21,086 bases of DNA, taken from DATBAK01 sp036787815 (GTDB lineage: Bacteria; Actinomycetota; Acidimicrobiia; IMCC26256; PALSA-610). The DNA lies in contig DAIQOP010000031.1 in the NCBI GenBank assembly GCA_036787815.1, forward strand, positions 1 through 21,086, given 5' to 3'. Position 1 is the stretch's first letter, and each line of letters begins with the position of its first letter. The translations under genes were made by a program, and so were the position numbers. Positions 7,933 to 14,812 of this stretch are shown here, piece after piece. The notes beneath the pieces are model-generated. The model searched no databases. It was not told the DNA's origin and saw only the letters and a list, made by a program, of their open reading frames with translations.

Positions 7933-8976
7933 ATGAAGGCACTCGTGTACCACGGTCCGGGCAACAAGGCGTGGGAGGAGGTCGCCAAGCCGACGGTTCG
8001 TGACGACACGGACGCCATCGTTCGGGTCGACGCCACCACCATCTGCGGCACCGACCTCCACATCCTGAAGGGCGACGTGCCCACCGTCACCGACGGGCGC
8101 ATCCTCGGCCACGAAGCGGTCGGGACCGTCGAGACGGTCGGCTCCGGAGTCAAGAGGGTCCACGCCGGGAACCGCGTCCTCGTGTCCTGCATCACCGCCT
8201 GCGGGGCCTGCCGGTTCTGCCGCGAGGGCCGATTCGGGCTGTGCCTGGGCGGCGGCGGCTGGATCCTCGGCAACACGATCGACGGCACCCAGGCCGAGTT
8301 CGTCCGCGTGCCCTTCGCGGACACCTCGACGCACCCCGCACCCCCGGGGGTGCGCGACGAGCACCTGTTGATGCTGTCCGACATCCTGCCCACCGGCTAC
8401 GAGGTCGGTGTGCTCAACGGCCGTGTCGAGCCGGGCGACGTCGTCGCCGTCGTCGGCTCCGGACCGATCGGCCTGTCGGCCATCATGGGCGCGCGGCTGT
8501 TCAGCCCGAGCCACGTCGTGGCCATCGATCAGGTCGACGCCCGGCTCGAGGCGGCCAAGGCCTTCGGTGCCGACGTCACCGTCAACAACGGCCGCCAGGA
8601 CGCGTTGGCCGCGGTGCACGAGCTCACCGACGGGCTGGGCGCCGACGTCGCCATCGAGGCGGTCGGCATCCCGGCCACGTTCGAGCTCGCGGCCCAGCTC
8701 ATCCGTCCGGGTGGGCACGTCGCGAACATCGGTGTGCACGGCACACCGGCCATGCTGCACCTCGAAGAGCTGTGGTCGCGCGACGTGACGATCACCACTG
8801 GCCTGGTCGACACCTACTCGACACCGACCCTGCTCAAGTTGATCCGCGGCCACCAGGTCGACGCCGGACGCTTCGTGACCCACCACTTCCGCCTCGACGA
8901 GCTCGTCGACGCCTACGACGTGTTCTCCCGCGCCGGCGAGACGGGCGCACTGAAGGTGTTCCTCAGCCGGACCTGA
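7933..8976 (+). CDS. Zinc-dependent NAD(H) alcohol dehydrogenase, MDR family
   Basis: The 347-aa medium-chain dehydrogenase has catalytic zinc ligands C38 (ICGTDLH) and H60-E61 (ILGHEAVG), the structural zinc cysteines C90, C93, C96 and C104, and the nucleotide loop G175-S-G177-P-I-G180. D199 at the end of the second Rossmann strand (VVAID) favours NAD over NADP. The expected reaction is reversible oxidation of an alcohol to aldehyde or ketone; the segment WILGNTIDGTQAEFVRVP is shared with a common actinobacterial subgroup of uncertain substrate. ATG 7933 is preceded by GGAAGGAG at ~7 nt. It is monocistronic as far as can be seen: 123 bp separate it from the transpeptidase and 57 bp from the ABC genes. 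Confidence 0.92.
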   Translation: MKALVYHGPGNKAWEEVAKPTVRDDTDAIVRVDATTICGTDLHILKGDVPTVTDGRILGHEAVGTVETVGSGVKRVHAGNRVLVSCITACGACRFCREGRFGLCLGGGGWILGNTIDGTQAEFVRVPFADTSTHPAPPGVRDEHLLMLSDILPTGYEVGVLNGRVEPGDVVAVVGSGPIGLSAIMGARLFSPSHVVAIDQVDARLEAAKAFGADVTVNNGRQDALAAVHELTDGLGADVAIEAVGIPATFELAAQLIRPGGHVANIGVHGTPAMLHLEELWSRDVTITTGLVDTYSTPTLLKLIRGHQVDAGRFVTHHFRLDELVDAYDVFSRAGETGALKVFLSRT

Positions 8977-9033
8977 ACACCCCCTGTCGCAATTGCCAGG
9001 CGGCCCGAAGGAAAGTCGGCGAGACTCGTCGTC

Positions 9034-9990
9034 GTGGGAGATTCGGCAGCGGCGCTCGACGTCGAGTCGGTCGTGAAGCGGTACGGCGACCGGGTCGCGC
9101 TCGATGGCGTGAGCTTGACGGTCGCGCCCGGTGAGGTGTGTGGGCTGCTCGGCCCGAATGGCGCGGGCAAGACGACCCTCGTCTCGATCATCGCGGGCCT
9201 CCGGGACGCAGATTCGGGTCGCGTGAGCGTCGCCGGAGTCGACATGGCGACCGGAGGTCGCGCGGCCCGCGCGCACGTGGGTCTCGCCGCGCAGGAGACC
9301 GGGATCTACCCGACGGTCACCGTGCGCGACAACCTCGTTCTGTTCGCCGATCTCGCCGGCTACCGGAACCCCCAACGAGACGAACGGGTCGAGGAGGTCG
9401 CCGGCACGCTCGAGCTCACGGAGCTGCTCCCCCGTCTGGCTCGTCATCTTTCGGGCGGCGAGAAGCGACGACTGCACACCGCGATGGCCCTGCTCCACCG
9501 TCCTCGCGTGCTCCTGCTGGACGAGCCGACGACCGGCGTCGACGTGAGCACCCGAGCCCGGCTCCTCGCCGCGGTCACCGCGCTCGCGGCGCGAGACGGC
9601 ACGGCCGTCGTCTACTCGACGCACTACCTCCCCGAGATCGAAGACCTCGGCGCGAGCGTCGCGATCCTCGACCGGGGTCGGTTCCTCGCGCGCGGCTCGC
9701 TCGACGACCTCATCACCGCCCACGGATCCGGGGGTCTCGAAATCACCTTCGACGGCCGCGTACCCGACCTGACGGCTCGCGGGCTCGAAGTCGACGGTTC
9801 CACGCTTCGGCTCACGACGGAACAACCGGGGATCGCGATGGCGGACATCATCGGACAGCTCGGCGGCGACGCCGACCGCGTCGTCTCCGTCGACGTGAAG
9901 CGACCGAGCCTCGAGAGCGTGTTCACGGCCCTCACCGGTCGCCGGTACTCGGCGGACGAAGACGTCGACGTCAACGAGGCCGACGGGTGA
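9034..9990 (+). CDS. ABC-2 type exporter, ATP-binding subunit
   Basis: This 318-aa ATPase has Walker A G40-P-N-G-A-G-K-T (40-47), Q87 of the Q-loop, the signature LSGGE (139-143), Walker B VLLLDEP (159-165) and the H-loop H197 in STHYLPE. The ~100-residue C-terminal extension is typical of DrrA/CcmA-like subunits of exporters. It powers the permease encoded next, whose start overlaps its stop (GTGA at 9987-9990), so the two are co-translated. Possible cargo includes drugs, lipids or polyketides; none is shown by sequence. GTG 9034 begins just before the first conserved strand; the nearest purine-rich site (GAAGGAAAG, 9008-9016) is rather far, so the exact start is less sure. Confidence 0.93.
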   Translation: MGDSAAALDVESVVKRYGDRVALDGVSLTVAPGEVCGLLGPNGAGKTTLVSIIAGLRDADSGRVSVAGVDMATGGRAARAHVGLAAQETGIYPTVTVRDNLVLFADLAGYRNPQRDERVEEVAGTLELTELLPRLARHLSGGEKRRLHTAMALLHRPRVLLLDEPTTGVDVSTRARLLAAVTALAARDGTAVVYSTHYLPEIEDLGASVAILDRGRFLARGSLDDLITAHGSGGLEITFDGRVPDLTARGLEVDGSTLRLTTEQPGIAMADIIGQLGGDADRVVSVDVKRPSLESVFTALTGRRYSADEDVDVNEADG

Positions 9991-10772
9991 CCGGCTCGAG
10001 CCTTGGCCGGATCCTGGCCGTCGCGAGACACGACCTCCGCATCCTGCGGCGCGACCCCGTGTTCGTCCTCATCTTCACGATCATGCCGCTCGGGTTCATG
10101 GCCTTCACCACGGGCGCGTTCGGCGCCGCCATGAGCATCCGCTATCCCGACCGTGCCGTGAACGGCGCCGCGCAAGTCGTGCCCGGCGCGGCCGTGCTGT
10201 TCAGCGGATTCCTCGTCGGGAACCTCGGGTTCGCGGTGTTTCGCGAGCACGCGTGGTCGACGTGGGAACGCCTGCGCGCCAGTCACCTCGAGACGTGGGA
10301 GTTGATGCTCGGCAAGAGCATCGCCCCGATCCTCAGCCTCGCCCTGCAACTCACCGTGATGCTCGGGCTCGGCGGTGTGCTCTTCGACCTCCACATCCGA
10401 GGATCGGTGGCCGCGTTCCTCGTCGTCGCGGCGATGCTCGCCGTGATGGAGGTCGCGCTCGGCTTCATGCTCCTTGCCGTGTGCCGGTCGGTCCTGCAGC
10501 TCAACGCGGCAACGAACCTGGGCGCGATGATGCTCGGAGGCATCGGTGGCGCGGTCACGCCCTTCTACCTCCTGCCGACGTGGGCGCAACGCATCGCCCC
10601 GGCCACCCCGACCTACTGGGCGATGCGCGGGTTCCGGAGTGTCGTCATCGGCGGCGGCGGTCTCTCGTCCGTCGCGCTCCCGGTTGCGATCCTCGCCGCG
10701 TTCAGCGCCGGCTTCGCGATCATCGCCGCACTCCGGTTCGGCGTCGAGGAATCCAAGCTCTCCTGGGCCTGA
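9987..10772 (+). CDS. ABC-2 type exporter, membrane permease subunit
   Basis: The 261-aa protein has about six hydrophobic segments in the ABC-2 pattern: a first helix after RRDPVFVLIFTIMPLGFMAF, an amphipathic FREHAWSTWERLRASHLETWELMLGK coupling region, then helices IAPILSLALQLTVMLGLG, AAFLVVAAMLAVMEVALGFMLLA, a Gly-rich NLGAMMLGGIGGAVTPFYLLP segment typical of the family, and a last helix ending in cytoplasmic GVEESKLSWA. It forms the transport channel with the preceding ATPase. Its GTG start overlaps the ATPase stop. A 6-bp inverted pair (GGCCTG/CAGGCC) brackets the stop codon but is too weak to call a terminator. Confidence 0.9.
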   Translation: MTGSSLGRILAVARHDLRILRRDPVFVLIFTIMPLGFMAFTTGAFGAAMSIRYPDRAVNGAAQVVPGAAVLFSGFLVGNLGFAVFREHAWSTWERLRASHLETWELMLGKSIAPILSLALQLTVMLGLGGVLFDLHIRGSVAAFLVVAAMLAVMEVALGFMLLAVCRSVLQLNAATNLGAMMLGGIGGAVTPFYLLPTWAQRIAPATPTYWAMRGFRSVVIGGGGLSSVALPVAILAAFSAGFAIIAALRFGVEESKLSWA

Positions 10773-10833
10773 CGCCACTTCTCACAGGCCGGGTCCACCT
10801 CGGTGCGCTGATCGTCAACGAGAAGACCTCCAC

Positions 10834-10861
10834 GGGAAACCACGCCCGAATGTGGTGTCCC
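10834..10861. promoter_or_regulatory. Inverted repeat upstream of narK
   Basis: GGGAAACCAC (10834-10843) and GTGGTGTCCC (10852-10861) pair at 9 of 10 positions around an 8-nt loop, 23 nt before the narK Shine-Dalgarno AGGAGG (10885-10890). It could be a dimeric-regulator operator or a leader hairpin. No T-tract follows, so a terminator is unlikely. Confidence 0.4.
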
Positions 10862-10895
10862 TACGGTCGCAGCAGTTCGCGATCAGGAGGCATGC

Positions 10896-12284
10896 ATGAC
10901 CCTTGCCGACGAGGTGCTGAGTCGGGCCCGACCCGTCGACGCCGTGATACCAGCCGGCCGACCGCGCTGGATCGACGATTGGCGACCGGAAGACCCGGTG
11001 TTCTGGGAGGCGCGCGGCGCGCGGATCGCGCGGCGGAACCTCATCTTCTCGATCTTCTCCGAGCACGTGGGATTCTCGATCTGGAGCATGTGGTCGGTGT
11101 TCGTGCTCTTCCTCGGTCCGAAGTACGGCTTCGATCCCTCGCAGAAGTTCCTCCTGACGACGCTTCCGGCCGCGTTCGGCGCCTGCCTCCGCATCCCGTA
11201 CACGTTCGCGGTCGCCAAGTTCGGTGGCCGGAACTGGACGATCGTCAGCGCGCTCCTGTTGCTCGTTCCGTGCGTGTTGGCGGCCCGCGCGCTGCATCCG
11301 GGCGTGTCGTACGGCACGGTGCTCGCAGTCGCGGCCGTTGCCGGGCTCGGTGGCGGCAACTTCTCGTCGTCGATGGCCAACATCGACGCCTTCTACCCGC
11401 AACGACTCAAGGGCTTCGCGCTGGGGCTCAACGCGGGTGGCGGCAACATCGGCGTTGCCGCGGTCCAACTCGTCGGCCTCGCCGTGTTGGCCACCGCGGG
11501 CAAGGACCACCCGCGTGTGATCCTCGGCGTCTACATCCCGCTCCTGATCGTCGCCGCGCTGTGTGCATCACTGTTCATGGACAACCTCACGCAGGCAACG
11601 AACGAGAAGCGTGCGATGCGAGACGCGTGTCGGGAGCCGCACTCGTGGATCGTGTCGCTGCTGTACATCGGCACCTTCGGTTCGTTCATCGGCTTCGCGT
11701 TCGCCTTCGGCCAGGTGTTGCAGGTGCAGTTCGGCACGACGTTCGACACCCCGATCAAGGCGGCGTACCTCACGTTCCTCGGCCCGCTTCTCGGCTCGCT
11801 CGTCCGGCCGGTCGGCGGACGGCTCGCTGATCGCCACGGCGGTGCGCGAGTGACGTTCTGGACGTTCGTGGTGATGCTCGCCGCCGCCGGTGTCGTGCTC
11901 AGGGCGTCGATCGATCACTCGCTGGCGCTCTTCATCGCCGGCTTCATCGGCCTCTTCGTGCTCAGCGGTCTCGGCAACGGTTCCACCTACAAGATGATCC
12001 CGGCGATCTTCGGCGCCAAGGCCGCCATAGCCGTCGGCAACGGAGCGGACGGGGAAGCCGAGCACCGCAACGCGCTCCGTCGATCTCGAGCGCTCATCGG
12101 CATCGCCGGTGCCATCGGCGCCGGTGGAGGCGTACTCGTCAATCTGGCGTTCCGACAGGCGTTCCTCACAGCCAAGACGGGCAATGCCGCCTACATCGCG
12201 TTCGCCGTCTTCTACGCGCTCTGCGCGCTCGTGACCTGGGTCGTGTACCTCAGGCGCTCCCCCAACCGCCTCGTGGGGGTGTGA
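10896..12284 (+). CDS. narK: NarK/NasA-type nitrate/nitrite transporter (MFS)
   Basis: The 462-aa major facilitator protein has the nitrate/nitrite porter signatures: GLGGGNFSSSMANIDAFYP in TM5 and GLNAGGGNIGV just after, plus the second-half Gly-rich SGLGNGSTYKMIP. The N-terminus WRPEDPVFWEARGARIARRNLIFSI matches the cytoplasmic lead-in of actinobacterial NarK proteins, and RPVGGRLADRHGG is the MFS loop between halves. It imports nitrate and/or exports nitrite. AGGAGG lies 5 nt before ATG 10896. A nirB start follows after one base, so this was an assimilation operon, but nirB is broken and no nitrate reductase is in the window; whether transport still feeds a pathway depends on genes elsewhere. 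Confidence 0.93.
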   Translation: MTLADEVLSRARPVDAVIPAGRPRWIDDWRPEDPVFWEARGARIARRNLIFSIFSEHVGFSIWSMWSVFVLFLGPKYGFDPSQKFLLTTLPAAFGACLRIPYTFAVAKFGGRNWTIVSALLLLVPCVLAARALHPGVSYGTVLAVAAVAGLGGGNFSSSMANIDAFYPQRLKGFALGLNAGGGNIGVAAVQLVGLAVLATAGKDHPRVILGVYIPLLIVAALCASLFMDNLTQATNEKRAMRDACREPHSWIVSLLYIGTFGSFIGFAFAFGQVLQVQFGTTFDTPIKAAYLTFLGPLLGSLVRPVGGRLADRHGGARVTFWTFVVMLAAAGVVLRASIDHSLALFIAGFIGLFVLSGLGNGSTYKMIPAIFGAKAAIAVGNGADGEAEHRNALRRSRALIGIAGAIGAGGGVLVNLAFRQAFLTAKTGNAAYIAFAVFYALCALVTWVVYLRRSPNRLVGV

Positions 12285-12285
12285 C

Positions 12286-12747
12286 GTGACCCCGCGCAAC
12301 GCTCTCGATCGCATTGTCGTCGTCGGCAACGGCATGGTCGGGCACCACTTCGTCGAAGCGGCGTCCGAACGCGGGGTCTTGGAGGACCACGAGATCGTCG
12401 TCATCGGCGAGGAGCCCCGGCGGGCGTACGACCGCGTGCACCTGTCGTCGGTGTTCGACGGCATGGAACCTGCCGCGCTCACGCTCGGCGCCGCCGACCT
12501 GTACGAGCACCCGAACCTGACACTGCGGACCAACGACCGGGTCCGGCGCCTCGACCCTCACGGTCACGTCGTCGAGACCGAACGCGGCGACCGCATCGAG
12601 TTCGGTTCCTGCGTGCTCGCGACCGGTTCCACTCCTTTCGTTCCGCCCATTCCCGGCACCTCCGTGCAACATGGATCTGTCGGGGACCGCGGTCCAGGGT
12701 GTTGCGACGAGTGCGAGCACACCGCCCCAGTTGTACGAATGGAGTAG
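12286..12747 (+). pseudogene. nirB: Truncated NirB-like nitrite reductase large subunit (N-terminal fragment)
   Basis: The first ~124 codons clearly match the FAD-binding start of NirB, the large subunit of NADH-dependent assimilatory nitrite reductase: IVVVGNGMVGHHF (dinucleotide loop), GEEPRRAYDRVHLSSVF and LATGSTPFVPPIPG. Full-length NirB is roughly 800 aa; here recognisable sequence stops at about 12658, and the remaining ~29 codons (Cys-rich, ending VVRME) do not fit the family. FAD domain remainder, NAD domain, Fe-S/siroheme domains and NirD are all missing. The GTG start lies one base after the narK stop, the usual operon position. The break is followed within 170 bp by a toxin-antitoxin pair, suggesting deletion or insertion. 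Assembly error is a possible alternative. Confidence 0.85.
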
Positions 12748-12793
12748 GGACGCGCGAGTAGCACGCTCGGGGCCTCCGACCGCACCGCCACGG

Positions 12794-12823
12794 ATAAGTG
12801 TCCTACTACTGGCGTATACTTAT
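12794..12823 (+). promoter_or_regulatory. Leaderless vapB promoter with overlapping inverted repeat
   Basis: TATACT (12815-12820) is a near-consensus -10 ending 6 nt before ATG 12827, with no Shine-Dalgarno, so the antitoxin mRNA should be leaderless. ATAAGT (12794-12799) and ACTTAT (12818-12823) are a perfect inverted pair, one arm over the -10 and the other at the -35 position, a good layout for autorepression by the antitoxin. Confidence 0.55.
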
Positions 12824-12826
12824 TTC

Positions 12827-13090
12827 ATGCCCCGAGGAAACCCGTCGCCGAAGATGGCCATCACGGTCGATCCGGACGTCCACGCCGGCATCGTTGCGGC
12901 CGCAGCCGCCGACGGGATGAGCGTCTCGGCCTGGATGACCGATGCGGCGCGGCAAGCCCTCATCATTCGAGACGGACTCGCCGGCGTGGCGGAGTGGGAG
13001 GCCCAACACGGCGCCTTCACCGCCGAGGAGCTCGATGCCGCCCGCGGGCGGCTCGCGAACCGAGCACGACGCGTTCGGCGCAACGCGTGA
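12827..13090 (+). CDS. VapB-like antitoxin
   Basis: The 87-aa protein starts with a probable ribbon-helix-helix/CopG-type DNA-binding region (PKMAITVDPDVHAGIVAAAAADGMSVSAWMTDAARQAL, about 8-46) and continues with a charged toxin-binding tail (WEAQHGAFTAEELDAARGRLANRARR). Such antitoxins neutralise a PIN toxin by direct binding and repress their own promoter. The stop overlaps the toxin start in GTGA. ATG 12827 is fixed by the TATACT box six bases upstream; longer in-frame upstream sequence is the tail of the nirB break region and unlikely to be translated. Confidence 0.78.
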   Translation: MPRGNPSPKMAITVDPDVHAGIVAAAAADGMSVSAWMTDAARQALIIRDGLAGVAEWEAQHGAFTAEELDAARGRLANRARRVRRNA

Positions 13091-13467
13091 ACCCCGCGGT
13101 CTACGACGCCGGCGCCCTCGTCGCAGCCGATCGAAACGAGCGATCGATGTGGGCGGAGCATCGAGCGCGGCTCGAGGCCGGAGTGATCCCTCGCGTTCCT
13201 ACGCCGGTTGTCGCGCAAGTGAGCCGGTCTGGTCGACAGGCCCAACTGCGACGGTTCCTGCGCGGCTGCGCAATCGCCGAGTTCAGCGAGACCGATGCTC
13301 ACAAGACGGGACGGTTGCTCGCACGCTCGAAGACGAGCGACGTCGTCGACGCTGCGGTTGTCGTCCTCGCCGTCGATTTCGCGGCCGAGATCGTGACTGC
13401 CGATCGCGCTGACATCGCTCATCTGCTGGGCGCAGCGCGCGTCTCGCTCCCAATCGTCGACTCGTAG
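13087..13467 (+). CDS. VapC-like PIN-domain toxin ribonuclease
   Basis: The 126-aa protein is a compact PIN domain, predicted to cleave RNA with Mg2+ when free of antitoxin. Acidic site residues visible are D7 in VYDAGAL, D85/D88 in TSDVVDAAVV, and D106/D109 in VTADRADIAHLL. The strand where many PIN toxins have a catalytic Glu reads TPVVAQV, with Gln44; an AQV form is usual in the actinobacterial subgroup with RQAQLRRFLRGC, so this is not taken as inactivating. GTG 13087 overlaps the antitoxin stop by 4 bp. Its position between two gene stumps suggests it came in with, or stabilises, the rearranged segment. Confidence 0.87.
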   Translation: MNPAVYDAGALVAADRNERSMWAEHRARLEAGVIPRVPTPVVAQVSRSGRQAQLRRFLRGCAIAEFSETDAHKTGRLLARSKTSDVVDAAVVVLAVDFAAEIVTADRADIAHLLGAARVSLPIVDS

Positions 13468-13510
13468 TTCGAGCCTCGAACCCAGCGAGCCAACCACCGT
13501 CGGATTCAGA

Positions 13511-13588
13511 TCACGGAACGTGCACGCCGGAGATGAAACGAGCGACGACCAACCGCTGGACCTCGGACGTCCCTTCGAAGATCGCGTA
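13511..13588 (-). pseudogene. Acyl-CoA dehydrogenase C-terminal remnant
   Basis: Read on the minus strand, this stretch encodes about 25 codons ending in TGA at 13511-13513 and containing YAIFEGTSEVQRLVVAR followed by FISG. This is the diagnostic C-terminal helix of acyl-CoA dehydrogenases (usually Y-x-I-[FY]-E-G-T-S-E-I-Q-R-L-V-I-A-R). Upstream codons in the same frame (PLLALRRSVS) do not fit the family, so about 350 N-terminal residues are gone. The fragment is too short for standard gene calling. It shows that an intact gene once stood here and was cut, on the opposite side of vapBC from the truncated nirB. Confidence 0.75.
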
Positions 13589-13637
13589 GCTCACAGACCT
13601 ACGTAAGGCCAGAAGTGGCACGCCCGGGGAGACAACC

Positions 13638-13643
13638 TACGAT
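13638..13643 (+). promoter_or_regulatory. -10-like hexamer for leaderless lipoprotein mRNA
   Basis: TACGAT ends 6 nt before ATG 13650 and no Shine-Dalgarno lies at usable distance, matching the leaderless pattern of four other genes here. Confidence 0.4.
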
Positions 13644-13649
13644 CTCCGT

Positions 13650-14702
13650 ATGCGATTCGGCGGACGCGGCATCGTGGTCCTCACCATGGCGATCGCGACC
13701 CTCGGTTGCTCAGGAAGCAAGTCGACGCAGTCATCTGTCGATCGGGCCTCGGCGGCCGGAAAGCACGCAGGCAACAAGCCCACCGACGCGCTCGACAACG
13801 CGAGCGACGACCGATCGCTGCTGTCGTTCCTCCCCGGGGCGCTCATCCACACCGGCGGCAGCTTCGAGGTCCAGAGCTTCGCGGTCGAAAACCACCACGC
13901 GACACCCCATGTGCGCGGCAACTTCTGGACGACGTCCGGCGGCAACGTCTACACCGCTGTGAACGTCCGCCGGGTGGAGGTGGACCGAGAGCTGGCGTCG
14001 CTCCTCGCCCGTCCCGGCCGGCGCGACATCAAGCCGGGTTCGGACGCGCTGCTGTCGCTCGACGGGACCTACTACCGCGGCAACGAGTTCCAGTACGGTT
14101 TCGGGGCCTTGGTCGAGGACCTTGGGATCGGCGCCGTCACGACCGACGTTGGGCTCTCCCCGCCGGCAGCGTGTCACGACGCGCTCACGGGCTCCGGGCC
14201 CGGGATGGCAGAGGCCGCCATCCGGCTCACTCCCCACTTCGTCGGCGACGGCGACGGCGAGACCTGGCGCGTCCCGATCGGCGATCTCCTCGCCTCTACC
14301 GAGAGCGCGCGCAACAAGGTCATCCGCGCCTGCGGGACGACAGACAACGAAGGGTTCGTCCCGAAGTGGACGCTGCGCCTTCACCGCCGCGCCGACCAAC
14401 TTCGCGTGCTGTTCGACCCGGGCAACTCGACCGAGCCCACCGAGCAGGAGGTCCTGCGCATCACGGTTTCGGACTTCGGCCACCAACCGAGCCCGCCCGT
14501 CCACCCGAAACCGGCGAACGCGTTCACGCCTTCCAACGGGTTCATTCTCAAGGTTGTCGAGTGCGGGACGCTTCCCTGGGAGTTCAGCGATTTCATGGCC
14601 GGTAACACGTATACGCCGCCGAATGATCCTGAGTACATCGGCCCGTCACTGTTCTCGACAGACTTCTTGTGCGCGCCGGAGGTTCCCCCCGACGAACGCT
14701 GA
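13650..14702 (+). CDS. Putative exported lipoprotein of unknown function
   Basis: I do not recognise the family. The 350-aa product starts with a signal peptide (MRFGGRGIVVLTMAIATLGC) whose Cys20 could be lipidated, though Thr at -3 and Leu at -2 make a weak lipobox. A Ser/Lys-rich linker follows. The mature part is largely beta-strand, with a PGALIHTGGSFEVQSFAVENHH start, a DGTYYRGNEFQYGFGALVEDLG block and a final PSNGFILKVVECGTLPWEFSDFMAGNTYTPP region; four cysteines beyond Cys20 could form disulfides outside the membrane. It is monocistronic, flanked by the decayed dehydrogenase and the SARP gene. ATG 13650 is supported by the signal peptide and the TACGAT box. Confidence 0.7.
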   Translation: MRFGGRGIVVLTMAIATLGCSGSKSTQSSVDRASAAGKHAGNKPTDALDNASDDRSLLSFLPGALIHTGGSFEVQSFAVENHHATPHVRGNFWTTSGGNVYTAVNVRRVEVDRELASLLARPGRRDIKPGSDALLSLDGTYYRGNEFQYGFGALVEDLGIGAVTTDVGLSPPAACHDALTGSGPGMAEAAIRLTPHFVGDGDGETWRVPIGDLLASTESARNKVIRACGTTDNEGFVPKWTLRLHRRADQLRVLFDPGNSTEPTEQEVLRITVSDFGHQPSPPVHPKPANAFTPSNGFILKVVECGTLPWEFSDFMAGNTYTPPNDPEYIGPSLFSTDFLCAPEVPPDER

Positions 14703-14738
14703 CCCGACCGATCGTGTACGGCTGGCAATCGTGAGTTG

Positions 14739-14757
14739 TAGGGATGACAGTAGGGAT
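14739..14757 (+). repeat. Heptamer direct repeat upstream of the SARP gene
   Basis: TAGGGAT occurs at 14739-14745 and 14751-14757, a 12-bp period, 43 bp upstream of the putative -10. SARP proteins bind heptamer direct repeats, but usually closer to the -10 and with 11-bp phasing. Confidence 0.3.
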
Positions 14758-14797
14758 CGCGGTCGCGTTTCCCGGCCTCTGGCGAGGGGTGCCGGCG

Positions 14798-14806
14798 TGA
14801 GACAAT
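14798..14806 (+). promoter_or_regulatory. Extended -10 for leaderless SARP regulator mRNA
   Basis: TGA followed by GACAAT (14801-14806) reads as an extended -10; six bases separate it from GTG 14813. The nearest purine-rich stretch (GAGGGG) is over 20 nt away, so no Shine-Dalgarno serves this start. Confidence 0.4.
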
Positions 14807-14812
14807 GCGCTC

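Noticed and set aside
7492..9825. 777-codon open frame on the minus strand across the transpeptidase, dehydrogenase and ABC genes
   Set aside because: It is antisense to three genes with clear active sites, and its translation is Arg/Asp/Val-rich low-complexity sequence typical of shadow frames in high-GC DNA.
10766..10790. Terminator after the ABC permease (GGCCTG/CAGGCC)
   Set aside because: Six-base stem with a 13-nt loop, overlapping the stop codon and lacking a T-tract; too weak.
12660..12820. Possible membrane-protein remnant on the minus strand reading SYNWGGVLALVATPWTAVPD
   Set aside because: It looks protein-like, but I cannot assign a family, and it has no stop or start context that supports a gene.
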